Shown here: positions 5,729 to 14,356 of the stretch, piece by piece
How positions within the stretch are numbered: position 1 is the stretch's first letter
How the letters are laid out: every line of letters starts with the position of its first letter
Assembly: GCF_036173125.1 (NCBI RefSeq)
Contig: NZ_CP108054.1
Coordinates: forward strand, 5,580,001-5,644,000
DNA: 64,000 nt
Source of the DNA: Streptomyces sp. NBC_00286
GTDB taxonomy: Bacteria; Actinomycetota; Actinomycetes; Streptomycetales; Streptomycetaceae
Direction: 5' to 3'
The notes under the pieces: generated by a model
What the model was told of the DNA's origin: nothing
Databases searched by the model: none
What the model saw: the letters and a program-made list of their open reading frames with translations, nothing else
Position numbers and translations under genes: made by a program

Positions 5729-7993
5729 CTACGGGAACCGACCGCCGTTCCCGTTCCCGCCATTCCCGTTGCCACCGCCGATCGTCCACTCCTCCGGGAT
5801 CGAGAAGGACGGCTGGGGGATGGGGAGGTCACCTATGCCACCGTTGCCGTTCCCACCGTTGCCGTTCCCGCGGTCGTCGCCGTTGTCGCCGTCGCCCGGG
5901 CGGTCCCTGTCCTCGTCGGGCGGGTCGGGGATGACGACGGGGTTGAAGCCCGGGGCCTCCTTGCCCTCGAGGGCGCCGGTCATGGCGTCCTTCCAGATCG
6001 GGCCGGGCACCCTGCCGCCGTAAACCTTCTCGTGCCACTGGCCGCCGATCGTGATGTTCGACATCTTGACGGCCTGGGTGGCGCTGCCGACCCAGACGGC
6101 GCCGGACATGTTCGGCGTGTAGCCGACGAACCAGGCGTTCCTGCGCTCGTCGGTCGTACCCGTCTTACCCGCGTTGTCGCGGTCGGAGAGGCCTGCCTGC
6201 TGTCCCGTACCGGAGTCGACCACTCCGCCCAGCAGCTGGTTGATGGTGTCCGCCGTGGTCTCGGACATCGCCCTGCTGCAGGTCGACTTCGGAACCTCGA
6301 TCGACTTGGTCTCGCCGCCCATCCGCCGGTTGATCGACTCGATGGCGATCGGCGTGCAGTACGTCCCGCGGTTGGCGAAGGTCGCGTACGCGCTCGCCAT
6401 CGTCAGCGGCGAGATGCCGGTGGAGCCGAGAGTGAGGGAAGACGGCACGATCGGCAGCTTCTTGCCGTTGCCCTGCACGACGCCCATCTTGTCCAGGATC
6501 TTGGACACCGGGCACATGCCGATGTCCTCGATCATCTGCACGAAGTAGGTGTTGACGGATTTCTCCATCGCCTCCCGCAGGCGGTACGGGCCGACCTCGG
6601 ACTCGTCCTCGTTCTCCACCTTGGCGCCTTCCGAGTTCCGCCAAGGACTCCCATCACAGGTCTGCACCGTCTCCGGATACGGCATTTCGAACGGTGCCGG
6701 GTACTCCTGGATCGGCGGGGTGCCCTCCTCGAGGGCGGCCGCGGCCAGGAACGGCTTGAAGGTCGAACCGGTCGGGAAGCCGAAGGCCGAGCCGCCGAAA
6801 CCGCGGTCGACCGAGTAGTTGAGCTCGGTCTCGTTCTTGCCGTAGCCGAACGGCTTCGACTGGCCCATGCCGAGGATCTTGCCGGTGCCCGGCTCGACCA
6901 GCGTGGCCGCCGTGGCAACCTTGTCCGACTTCCGGACGTGGTTCTTGATCGAGGCCTGGACCGATTTCTGGGACTGCGGGTCGAGCGTCGTACGGATCGT
7001 CAGGCCGCCCTCGTTCCAGAGCTTCGCCCGGGCCTTCTTGGTCTTGCCGAAGACCTTGTCGTTCAGCACCAGTTCGCGGACGTAGTCACAGAAGAAGCTC
7101 GCGCCCTTGACTGCCGTAATACACCCGTTGTTCGGCTTGCTGACCTTCAGGCCGAGCGGCATCTCCTTGGCCTCGTCGGCCTCCGCCTGGGAGACGTTGC
7201 CCAGGTCGGCCATGCGTTGGAGCACCACGTTGCGCCGCTGTATCGCCTCTTGCTCGTCGTTGACCGGGTCGTAGCGGGTCGGTGACTGGACGACGCCGGC
7301 GAGCAGTGCGGCCTGCTCCAGCTTCAGGTCCTTGGCGGACGTGGAGAAGTAGCGCTGGGCCGCGGCCTCGACGCCGTAGGCCTGCTGGCCGAAGAACGTG
7401 ATGTTCAGGTAGTTCTCGAGGATCTTCTTCTTGCCGAGCTCTTCCTCGACCTGAATCGCGTGCTTCAGTTCCTTGATCTTGCGACCGAGGGTCTGCTGCG
7501 TGGCCTGGGCGACAAGCGTCGGGTCGTCGCCGGCCTCCTCCACGAAGACGTTCTTCACGTACTGCTGCGTCAGCGTGGACGCGCCCTGGGACACTTCGCC
7601 GCTCTGCGCGTTCCGGTTGAGCGCGCGCAGGATGCCCTTGAGGTCCACCGCACCGTGCTTGTAGAAGCGGGAGTCCTCGATCGCGACGATCGCCTGCTGC
7701 ATGTACGGCGAGATGTCCTTGAGTTCGACCACGGTGCGGTCGCGCGAGTAGACCGTGGCGATACGCCCGCCCTGGTTGTCCAGGATCGTGGTGCGCTGAC
7801 TCAGCGGCGGACGCTTGAGGTTGGCGGGGATCTCGTCGAATCCCTCGACCGAGCCCTTGGCCGCCAGCCCGAGTGCGCCGGCCGCGGGCAGCGCGATGCC
7901 CGCCGCGACGGCTCCGGCGAGCACGCTGACACCCAGGAACTTGGCGGCCTGCTGAACCGGAGACAGGCCTCCACCCGATCGCTTGTTTGCCAT
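5729..7993 (-). CDS. Bifunctional class A penicillin-binding protein
   Basis: 754 residues. One N-terminal transmembrane helix (about 17-45) is followed by a GT51 glycosyltransferase domain with EDSRFYKHGAVD (catalytic Glu near residue 107) and QGASTLTQQ. The transpeptidase domain has the serine motif GSTFKPF (near 407), SVN (near 475) and KTGTT (near 608). It polymerises lipid II and crosslinks peptidoglycan outside the membrane. The last 55 residues are an Asp/Pro linker and GNGNGG repeats, probably disordered. It is divergent from wblA with a 400-bp intergenic region, as in S. coelicolor. Confidence 0.95.
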   Translation of the reverse strand: MANKRSGGGLSPVQQAAKFLGVSVLAGAVAAGIALPAAGALGLAAKGSVEGFDEIPANLKRPPLSQRTTILDNQGGRIATVYSRDRTVVELKDISPYMQQAIVAIEDSRFYKHGAVDLKGILRALNRNAQSGEVSQGASTLTQQYVKNVFVEEAGDDPTLVAQATQQTLGRKIKELKHAIQVEEELGKKKILENYLNITFFGQQAYGVEAAAQRYFSTSAKDLKLEQAALLAGVVQSPTRYDPVNDEQEAIQRRNVVLQRMADLGNVSQAEADEAKEMPLGLKVSKPNNGCITAVKGASFFCDYVRELVLNDKVFGKTKKARAKLWNEGGLTIRTTLDPQSQKSVQASIKNHVRKSDKVATAATLVEPGTGKILGMGQSKPFGYGKNETELNYSVDRGFGGSAFGFPTGSTFKPFLAAAALEEGTPPIQEYPAPFEMPYPETVQTCDGSPWRNSEGAKVENEDESEVGPYRLREAMEKSVNTYFVQMIEDIGMCPVSKILDKMGVVQGNGKKLPIVPSSLTLGSTGISPLTMASAYATFANRGTYCTPIAIESINRRMGGETKSIEVPKSTCSRAMSETTADTINQLLGGVVDSGTGQQAGLSDRDNAGKTGTTDERRNAWFVGYTPNMSGAVWVGSATQAVKMSNITIGGQWHEKVYGGRVPGPIWKDAMTGALEGKEAPGFNPVVIPDPPDEDRDRPGDGDNGDDRGNGNGGNGNGGIGDLPIPQPSFSIPEEWTIGGGNGNGGNGNGGRFP

Positions 7994-8401
7994 GAGGGCA
8001 GCCTACGTTCTCATTCGCCGGACACGCGTATAGGCCTTGGCCTAAGCTGCTCACAACTGTCACAGCAGCAGGGCTACGTATCAATACGGCTGGCGACCCC
8101 GAATCGTTCCAGTCGATTCCCAACTTTTTTGTTGGGCTCGTGCCCGAATCCGCCTCATGTGTCACTTGGCGTCCGTTGTGACGCAGCTCAACTGTCCTGG
8201 TTTGCCAGGAAGGTTACGTATGCCGTCAGCTCACTCCGTTGGGTGATCTGCCGCGTACCCATAGTCCATTCGGGCCATTCAAGATTGGGCCCGCAGGGGC
8301 TGGTTGACTGTGCCCACCTTCCGTAACGTCCTCAACTGGCGGCGGTGAATATGCCGCTGCCGCCGTGGGGGAGCCTCGATTCGGGAGAGGACGGCGCCGG
8401 T
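7994..8401. promoter_or_regulatory. Divergent control region between PBP gene and wblA
   Basis: About 400 bases without a gene and clearly lower in GC than its surroundings. It contains two small hairpins: CCCAAC-T6-GTTGGG (8119-8136) and CCTGG-TTTG-CCAGG (8196-8209). wblA is heavily regulated in streptomycetes, so the length fits a complex promoter. Specific operator sites were not identified with confidence. Confidence 0.55.
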
Positions 8402-8740
8402 ATGGGCTGGGTAACCGACTGGAGTGCGCAGGCGGCCTGTCGCACTACCGATCCGGACGAACTGTTCGTTCAAGGAGCAGCGCAGAACAGGGCGAAGGCA
8501 GTGTGCACCGGATGTCCGGTGCGTACGGAATGCCTTGCCGACGCGCTGGACAACCGCGTCGAGTTCGGCGTGTGGGGAGGGATGACGGAGCGGGAGCGCC
8601 GCGCACTGCTGCGCAGGCGGCCAACCGTCACCTCCTGGCGCAGGCTGCTCGAGACAGCGCGCACTGAGTACGAGCGGGGGGCGGGCATTCTGCCCCTCGA
8701 CGAGGAAGAGGTGTACGAGCACTACGCGGCGGTGGGCTGA
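8402..8740 (+). CDS. wblA: WhiB-like regulator WblA
   Basis: 112 residues from ATG 8402, starting MGWVTDWSAQAAC. The four iron-sulfur ligands are Cys13 and the cysteines in AVCTGCPVRTEC, followed by the G[VI]WGG turn (VWGGMTERERR) and a basic stretch LLRRRP. WhiB-like proteins bind a [4Fe-4S] cluster and act with the principal sigma factor. WblA represses antibiotic production and is required for proper sporulation in Streptomyces. Length and sequence match the known WblA. In-frame starts at 8345 and 8351 would add residues of low quality. Neighbours (PBP, two ArsA-like ATPases) reproduce the S. coelicolor order. Confidence 0.95.
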   Translation: MGWVTDWSAQAACRTTDPDELFVQGAAQNRAKAVCTGCPVRTECLADALDNRVEFGVWGGMTERERRALLRRRPTVTSWRRLLETARTEYERGAGILPLDEEEVYEHYAAVG

Positions 8741-8953
8741 CCGCTCGCCGCGGTCACCTCCCGCGGAACCGCGGTCACGTCAGGTACGTACCGCCGCGGT
8801 CGCGCGTACCTACAAGCACCGTGCGCAGCCGTCCACGACTGCTGCCGTACGGGCCGTATACGACGCTGTCTGCGAACATGGGCCCGCGAGGTCCCGTACG
8901 CAGCCGGGTCCAGGCGACCCCGAGAGGCCCACGCAGCTCCGGCCGGACACGCA

Positions 8954-10258
8954 CTACGAACCGGCCGCGAGCCGGTCCCCGATGTCCCGCAGCCCTGCGA
9001 GGTCGTGCACATCGCCGGGCAGCGCGGCCACTTCTGCCACCGCCACCTCGGGGTGGAGCGCGGTGAAGCGGTCGCGCGTGCGCTGCTCGCGGAAGAGCAG
9101 CCGCATGCGCTCGGCGTGCAACCTCAGTAGACCTGCGGTGAGTTGCTCGACGGTCCGGGCCGTCCCTGCTCCTTCGGCGTCGATCCGGTCCGCGGCGGGG
9201 GAGCCTGCGTCGGGTGCGGGAGCCTCGGGAACGGCGGAAGCGGGAGATTCTGAACTGTCATACGTGTCGGGAGAGTTACGAAGTCCAGCTTTCCCACCCT
9301 CCTGATCGACAATGCGGGCTTCCGCAAGATTTTCCGCGGCGGCGAGCGCCCGCTCGGCGGACAGCTGAGCGGCGCCGCTGCTGTGCACCCGGTTCAGCAC
9401 CAGACCCGCCAGCGGCATGGTCTCGGCGGCCAGCCGCTCCACGAAGTACGCGGCCTCGCGCAGCGCGTCGCGCTCCGGGGCCGCCACCACCAGGAAGGCC
9501 GTGCCGGGTGCCTGGAGGAGCTTGTACGTGGCGTCCGCGCGGGTACGGAAACCACCGAAGGTGGTGTCCATCGCGGCCACGAACGTCTGGACGTCCTTGA
9601 GGAGTTGACCGCCGAGCAGCTTGCCCAGGGTGCCGGTCATCATCGACATCCCGACGTTCAGGAACTTCATCCCGGCCCGGCCGCCCAGCTTCGCCGGCGC
9701 GGTCAGCAGCCGGATCAGCCTGCCGTCCAGGAAGGAACCGAGCCGCTTAGGGGCGTCCAGGAAGTCCAGCGCCGAGCGGGACGGGGGCGTATCGACGACG
9801 ATCAGGTCCCATTCGTCGCGGGCCCGCAGCTGGCCCAGCTTCTCCATCGCCATGTACTCCTGCGTGCCCGCGAAGCCCGCCGACAGCGACTGGTAGAAGG
9901 GATTGCCCAGAATCGCGGCGGCCCGCTCGGGATCCGCGTGCGCCTCGACGATCTCGTCGAAGGTGCGCTTCATGTCGAGCATCATCGCGTGCAGTTCGCC
10001 GTCCGCGGAGTCGTCGATGCCCTTCACCCGGCGCGGGGTGTTGTCGAGCGCGTCGATGCCCATCGACTGGGCCAGCCTGCGCGCCGGGTCGATGGTGAGG
10101 ACGACCACCTTCCGGCCGCGCTCGGCCGCCCGCAGCCCGAGGGCCGCCGCGGTGGTGGTCTTGCCGACGCCGCCCGCCCCGCAGCAGACCACGATGCGGG
10201 TCTTCGGGTCGTCGAGCAGCGGGTCGACGTCCAGGACGCGGACCGGGTCCAAGCTCAT
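8954..10258 (-). CDS. ArsA-like ATPase, second of a pair
   Basis: 434 residues. The P-loop is CCGAGGVGKTTTAAALG (about 25-41); switch regions VLTIDPARRL and VVDTPPSRSALDFLD match the ArsA/GET3 ATPase family. Such proteins use ATP to move substrates such as oxyanions or tail-anchored proteins, but the actinobacterial pair near wblA has no proven cargo. Residues about 318-368 form a Pro/Ala/Asp/Ser-rich insert not expected in the fold. The start overlaps the stop of the upstream partner by four bases (ATGA), so translation is coupled, and the pair probably forms a heterodimer. Confidence 0.9.
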   Translation of the reverse strand: MSLDPVRVLDVDPLLDDPKTRIVVCCGAGGVGKTTTAAALGLRAAERGRKVVVLTIDPARRLAQSMGIDALDNTPRRVKGIDDSADGELHAMMLDMKRTFDEIVEAHADPERAAAILGNPFYQSLSAGFAGTQEYMAMEKLGQLRARDEWDLIVVDTPPSRSALDFLDAPKRLGSFLDGRLIRLLTAPAKLGGRAGMKFLNVGMSMMTGTLGKLLGGQLLKDVQTFVAAMDTTFGGFRTRADATYKLLQAPGTAFLVVAAPERDALREAAYFVERLAAETMPLAGLVLNRVHSSGAAQLSAERALAAAENLAEARIVDQEGGKAGLRNSPDTYDSSESPASAVPEAPAPDAGSPAADRIDAEGAGTARTVEQLTAGLLRLHAERMRLLFREQRTRDRFTALHPEVAVAEVAALPGDVHDLAGLRDIGDRLAAGS

Positions 10259-11232
10259 GAGATCCCCTGCCGGCGCAGTTCGGTGGCGAGTTCGTACAGG
10301 CCCGCGAGGTCCAGTCCCTCGGCGAGCAGCGGGAGTTCGTGCAGCGAAAGGCCGAGCTCCTGGAGTACGGCCCGCTGCTCGCGCTCCAGTGCGTACCGCT
10401 CGGCGTACTCGTCCGCCTGGGTGAGCAGCGGTTCCACGAGCCGCTCGGCGACCCCGCCGCGGCGTGCGCCGCCGAGTCCGGCCGCGGACAGCGACTTGGC
10501 GATGGCCGTGCGCGGCACCTCGCGGGTGAGCGCCAGGTCGTCCTCGTCGAGGATCGTGGGCCGCACCATGTTCACGATGATCCTGCCCACCGGGAGCTTC
10601 GCGGCACGCAGTTCGGAGGCCCCGTCGACCGTCTCCTGGACGGGCATCTCCTCCAGGAGGGCCACCAAGTGCACGGCCGTCTCACGGGACTTGAGGACCC
10701 GCATGACGGCCTGGGCCTGGTTGTGTATCGGACCCATCTTGGCGAGGCCCGCCACCTCGTCGTTCACGTTCAGGAAGCGGGTGATGCGGCCCGTCGGCGG
10801 GGCGTCCATGACGACGTAGTCGTACACGAACCGCCCGGTCTTGTCCTTCCTGCGGACCGCCTCACAGGCCTTGCCGGTCAGTAGTACGTCCCTGAGGCCG
10901 GGCGCGATCGTCGTGGCGAAGTCGATGGCGCCGAGCTTCTTCAGGGCCCGTCCGGCGCCCCCCAGTTTGTAGAACATCTGGAGGTAGTCGAGAAGCGCCA
11001 GCTCGGGGTCTATGGCGAGGGCGAACACCTCCCCGCCCCCGGGTGCGACGGCGATCTTCCGCTCCTCATAGGGCAGCGCCTCCGTCTCGAAGAGTTGCGC
11101 GATGCCCTGCCTGCCCTCGACCTCGACCAGGAGGGTGCGCTTGCCCTCCGTGGCGAGGGCGAGCGCGAGGGCTGCGGCGACCGTCGTCTTACCGGTACCG
11201 CCCTTGCCGCTGACGACCTGGAGCCTGCTCAC
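10255..11232 (-). CDS. ArsA-like ATPase, first of a pair
   Basis: 325 residues. The N-terminus is SRLQVVSGKGGTGKTTVAAAL, a deviant Walker A with the signature lysine. DYVVMDAPPTGRITRFLN is the switch II region. The family is a dimeric signal-recognition-like ATPase. The gene opens a two-gene operon with its paralogue (four-base overlap) and faces the DUF4177 gene across a region with DnaA-box-like sites. Substrate is unknown; a shared envelope or developmental role with wblA is inference from conserved synteny. Confidence 0.9.
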   Translation of the reverse strand: MSRLQVVSGKGGTGKTTVAAALALALATEGKRTLLVEVEGRQGIAQLFETEALPYEERKIAVAPGGGEVFALAIDPELALLDYLQMFYKLGGAGRALKKLGAIDFATTIAPGLRDVLLTGKACEAVRRKDKTGRFVYDYVVMDAPPTGRITRFLNVNDEVAGLAKMGPIHNQAQAVMRVLKSRETAVHLVALLEEMPVQETVDGASELRAAKLPVGRIIVNMVRPTILDEDDLALTREVPRTAIAKSLSAAGLGGARRGGVAERLVEPLLTQADEYAERYALEREQRAVLQELGLSLHELPLLAEGLDLAGLYELATELRRQGIS

Positions 11233-11275
11233 ATCTTCGAGCCTAACCAGTCGGCGGCCGGGCTACGCAGGTGGC

Positions 11276-11307
11276 TGTGGACAACGGGTGGCGGAGGCTG
11301 TGGAGAA
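11276..11307. promoter_or_regulatory. Two DnaA-box-like sites
   Basis: TGTGGACAA at 11276-11284 is the exact complement of TTGTCCACA, the preferred Streptomyces DnaA box. TGTGGAGAA at 11299-11307 is a one-mismatch copy in the same orientation, 23 bases away. They lie upstream of the ArsA-like operon. Confidence 0.5.
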
Positions 11308-11418
11308 CGTGCGGGGGAGCTGGGTACTGAGGTGTGCGGAGGCAGGCCGCAAGTCACGCGGAACCCAGGCCGCCGGGCGAGCGGAAGGCCGTGCGGGGCA
11401 GCGGATACAGTCGGCCAC

Positions 11419-11580
11419 ATGACCAAGTGGGAATACGTGACTGTGCCGCTGCTCGTCCATGCCACGAAGCAGATTCTGGACACCTGGGGCGAGGACGGCT
11501 GGGAGCTCGTCCAGGTCGTGCCCGGGCCGAACAACCCCGAGCAGCTGGTGGCCTACCTGAAGCGCGAGAAGCAGGCATGA
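11419..11580 (+). CDS. DUF4177 small protein
   Basis: 53 residues, MTKWEYVTVPLL...WGEDGWELVQVV...EQLVAYLKREK. This is the short beta-rich DUF4177 fold, with the WEY and GWELV hallmarks. No function is established for the family. Its TGA overlaps the ATG of the RidA gene (ATGA at 11577), which points to coupled translation and a functional or stoichiometric link with it. Confidence 0.9.
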   Translation: MTKWEYVTVPLLVHATKQILDTWGEDGWELVQVVPGPNNPEQLVAYLKREKQA

Positions 11581-12044
11581 GCGCCGTCGAGTCCAAGCTG
11601 GCCGAACTCGGGCTGACCCTGCCCGAGGTGGTGCCGCCGCTGGCCGCGTACCAGCCCGCTGTGCAGAGCGGGGTGTACGTCTACACCTCCGGCCAGCTCC
11701 CCATGGTGGACGGCAAGCTCGTGGCCACCGGCAAGGTGGGTGCGGAGGTCGCTCCGGAGGCGGCCAAGGAACTGGCCGCCACCTGTGCGCTGAACGCCCT
11801 GGCCGCGGTCAAGTCGATCGCGGGTGACCTCGACCGCGTCGCGCGCGTGGTCAAGGTCGTCGGCTTCGTGGCCTCGGCCCCCGACTTCACGGCCCAGCCC
11901 GCCGTCGTGAACGGCGCGAGCGAGCTGCTGGGCGCGGTCCTGGGCGACAAGGGCGTACACGCGCGAAGCGCGGTCGGGGTGGCGGTGCTGCCGCTGGACT
12001 CACCGGTGGAGGTCGAGATCCAGGTGGAGCTGACGGAGGCGTAG
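11577..12044 (+). CDS. RidA/YjgF-family protein
   Basis: 155 residues from an ATG that overlaps the preceding stop. The pattern is that of RidA: YTSGQLPMVDGKLVATGKVG near the centre and HARSAVGVAVLPLDSPVEVE at the end (fragments). RidA deaminates reactive enamine or imine intermediates made by PLP enzymes. This member belongs to a longer subgroup (about 150 residues) in which the canonical catalytic Arg context is altered, so the deaminase role is likely but unproven. It is cytosolic, probably a trimer. A tandem echo of the gene end (GCTGACGGAGGCGTA) recurs 30 bases past the stop. Confidence 0.9.
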   Translation: MSAVESKLAELGLTLPEVVPPLAAYQPAVQSGVYVYTSGQLPMVDGKLVATGKVGAEVAPEAAKELAATCALNALAAVKSIAGDLDRVARVVKVVGFVASAPDFTAQPAVVNGASELLGAVLGDKGVHARSAVGVAVLPLDSPVEVEIQVELTEA

Positions 12045-12223
12045 TCCGGTCCTCTGGGGCTGACGGAGGCGTAATCGGGCCCCCTGGGGAGCCGGTCGGT
12101 CGGTGATCGTTCGTGGATCGGGCTCCCTGGGGCGTTGGTTCCGCATTGGTTCCTCCGGGCGGCCCTTGGAGCAGGCGATTGTTGCCTCTCGAACATCAGC
12201 TCTCTACGGGATAGCCTCCGCGC

Positions 12224-13093
12224 ATGGCGAATGGGCAGTGGTATCCACCGGAGTGGCCGGACCGTATCCGCGCGCTCGCGGAGGGCAGGCTCACACCGGT
12301 CGTCCCCAAGCGGGCGGCCACCGTCATGCTGCTCAAGGACACCGACGGCACTCCCGCCGTACACATGCTGCGCAGACGCGCCTCCATGGCCTTCGCCGGA
12401 GGCGCGTACGCCTATCCCGGAGGCGGCGTGGACCCCAGGGACGACGAGCGGCAGATCCGCTGGACGGGTCCCACGCGCGCGTGGTGGGCATCCCGGCTCG
12501 GCGTCGACGAGACCTCCGCCCAGGCGATCGTCTGCGCGGCGGTGCGCGAGACGTACGAGGAGGCGGGCGTGCTGCTCGCCGGCCCCACCCCGGACAGCGT
12601 TGTCGGCGACACCACGGGCGACGACTGGGAGGCGGACCGTGAAGCCCTGGTCGCCCGGGACGTCTCCTTCGCCGAGTTCCTGGAACGTAGGGGGCTCGTG
12701 CTGCGATCCGACCTCCTGGGGGCGTGGACGCGCTGGATCACCCCGGAGTTCGAACCTCGCCGCTACGACACATGGTTTTTCGTGGCCGCCCTCCCGGAGG
12801 GGCAGCGCACCCGCAATGCCTCTACGGAGGCCGAGAGCACCGTCTGGATCCGCCCCGGGGAGGCGGCGGACGCGTACGACAAGGGCGACCTCCTGATGAT
12901 GCCGCCCACCATCGCGACCTTGCGCCAGCTCCGCTCATACGCCACTGCCGCCGAGGCCCTCGCCGCAGCACCCGGGCGCGACCTGGCCCCCGTCCTGGCC
13001 CAGGCCCGCCTGGAGAACGGCGAACTGGTACTGACCTGGCCGGGCCACGACGAGTTCACCAAGCACATCCCAACCGGTGGAGCCCCCGCATGA
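12224..13093 (+). CDS. Nudix hydrolase
   Basis: 289 residues from ATG 12224. A Nudix box is split by an insertion: AYPGGGVDPRD (about 65-75), then AAVRETYEEAGVLL (about 107-120), giving the metal-binding REXXEE. The family hydrolyses nucleoside diphosphates linked to a moiety X. The longer size and inserted segment match the actinobacterial group next to a metallo-beta-lactamase gene. Its stop overlaps an ATG at 13090, which is a duplicate of the start of the next gene. Confidence 0.9.
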   Translation: MANGQWYPPEWPDRIRALAEGRLTPVVPKRAATVMLLKDTDGTPAVHMLRRRASMAFAGGAYAYPGGGVDPRDDERQIRWTGPTRAWWASRLGVDETSAQAIVCAAVRETYEEAGVLLAGPTPDSVVGDTTGDDWEADREALVARDVSFAEFLERRGLVLRSDLLGAWTRWITPEFEPRRYDTWFFVAALPEGQRTRNASTEAESTVWIRPGEAADAYDKGDLLMMPPTIATLRQLRSYATAAEALAAAPGRDLAPVLAQARLENGELVLTWPGHDEFTKHIPTGGAPA

Positions 13094-13272
13094 CGGACGC
13101 AGCAGCCCTTCCCGGCCAGCCGCGGGGCGGGGGCCCATTTCTTCGTGCGTCCCTCGCACCGATTCGCGGCCACGCCGCGGTAGCGGCATATCGGGCACCG
13201 CGAGACGCTGTGCCGACCTCCGGCCGACTACGTGAGGTGCTGCCGCCCCCGATGGAAGGCGCCCACACATGA
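13090..13272 (+). other. Duplicated start of downstream gene, 60-codon frame
   Basis: The first 43 bases (from ATG 13090) repeat those at 13269 with two mismatches, including MTDAAALPGQPRGG. After that the sequence diverges. The frame runs 60 codons and ends in an ATGA overlap with the true start at 13269. It looks like a local duplication of the gene start with 130 bases of unrelated DNA in between. It may be translated as a leader peptide, but no function can be argued from sequence. Confidence 0.55.
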
Positions 13273-14099
13273 CGGACGCAGCAGCCCTCCCGGGCCAGCC
13301 GCGGGGCGGGGCTCTCGACGGTCCCGCCACACCGCGTGCGATCAACGTTCTCGCGCCCAACGCGTCCCCGATGACGCTCGACGGGACGAACACGTGGATC
13401 GTGTCCGAGCCGGACTCCGAGCTCGCGGTGGTGATCGATCCGGGGCCCTTGGACGACGTACATCTGCGCAATGTCGTGGACACCGCCGAGAAGGCGGGCA
13501 AGCGGGTCGCGCTGACCCTGCTGACGCACGGGCACCCCGACCATGCCGAGGGCGCCACCCGGTTCGCGGAGCTGACCGGCACGAAGGTGCGGGCGCTCGA
13601 CCCGGCGCTACGGCTCGGCGACGAGGGCCTGGCGGCCGGAGACGTGATCAGGACGGGCGGCCTGGAGCTGCGCGTCGTACCAACCCCCGGGCACACCGCC
13701 GACTCGCTCTGCTTCCATCTCCCCACCGACCAGGCAGTCTTGACCGGCGATACGATCCTGGGCCGAGGCACCACGGTCGTCGCCCACCCCGACGGCCGCC
13801 TCGGCGACTACCTGGACACCCTGCGCCGACTGCGGTCCCTGACAGTCGACGACGGCGTACACACGGTCCTACCGGGCCACGGCCCCGTCCTGGACGACGC
13901 CCAGGGAGCCGTCGAGTACTACCTGGCCCACCGAGCCCACCGCCTGGCCCAGATCGAAACAGCGGTCGAGGACGGCTACCGCACTCCGAGCGAGGTAGTG
14001 GCGCATGTGTACGCCGACGTGGACCGCTCGCTGTGGCCGGCGGCGGAGCTGTCGGTGCGGGCGCAGCTGGACTATCTGCGGGAGCACGGCCTCATCTAG
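13269..14099 (+). CDS. Metallo-beta-lactamase fold hydrolase
   Basis: 276 residues. The metal-binding signature is HGHPDHAEG (about 91-99), followed by PGHTADS, LTGDTILG and LPGHGP, the histidines and Asp of a two-metal centre. The C-terminal helical domain (YYLAHRAHRLAQIE...) resembles the LACTB2 / glyoxalase II-like subgroup, which cleaves thioester or nucleic acid phosphodiester substrates. It is transcribed with the Nudix gene. Substrate unknown. Confidence 0.92.
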   Translation: MTDAAALPGQPRGGALDGPATPRAINVLAPNASPMTLDGTNTWIVSEPDSELAVVIDPGPLDDVHLRNVVDTAEKAGKRVALTLLTHGHPDHAEGATRFAELTGTKVRALDPALRLGDEGLAAGDVIRTGGLELRVVPTPGHTADSLCFHLPTDQAVLTGDTILGRGTTVVAHPDGRLGDYLDTLRRLRSLTVDDGVHTVLPGHGPVLDDAQGAVEYYLAHRAHRLAQIETAVEDGYRTPSEVVAHVYADVDRSLWPAAELSVRAQLDYLREHGLI

Positions 14100-14240
14100 G
14101 CCCCGTAAGGGGCGCGGGGCTGTGTCGATTTGCGGCTCCGCCGCGTGGGCGCGAGCAACCACGAAGCACCCGCAGTCGCGACACGACCTGTCACCCCACC
14201 CCTGGGCGGGGGCTCTCGGGCGCAGCCCCAGGGATGGGAC
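14100..14240. repeat. Dispersed Streptomyces intergenic repeat
   Basis: The run GGGGCGCGGGGCTGTG, then GCGGCTCCGCCGCGTGGGCG, and a later CAGCCCC segment is the common intergenic repeat pattern I know from many Streptomyces genomes. It has internal dyad symmetry (GCGGCTCCGCCGC). It starts immediately after the metallo-beta-lactamase stop codon and fills the space before the crp terminator. Confidence 0.6.
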
Positions 14241-14301
14241 GGGAAGGGGCGGCGGGGGCGAGACCCATCCCGCCCCGCCCACCCGGCGGGCGACAACAAA
14301 A

Positions 14302-14330
14302 GGGCCCCGCCCAACAAATGGGCGGGACCC
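14302..14330. terminator. Convergent hairpin after crp
   Basis: GGGCCCCGCCCA (14302-14313) pairs with TGGGCGGGACCC (14319-14330) with one mismatch. It lies 27 bases beyond the crp stop on the minus strand and serves the convergent pair. Confidence 0.65.
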
Positions 14331-14356
14331 CAGAGCCGTACGGCCAAGACCCAGCG

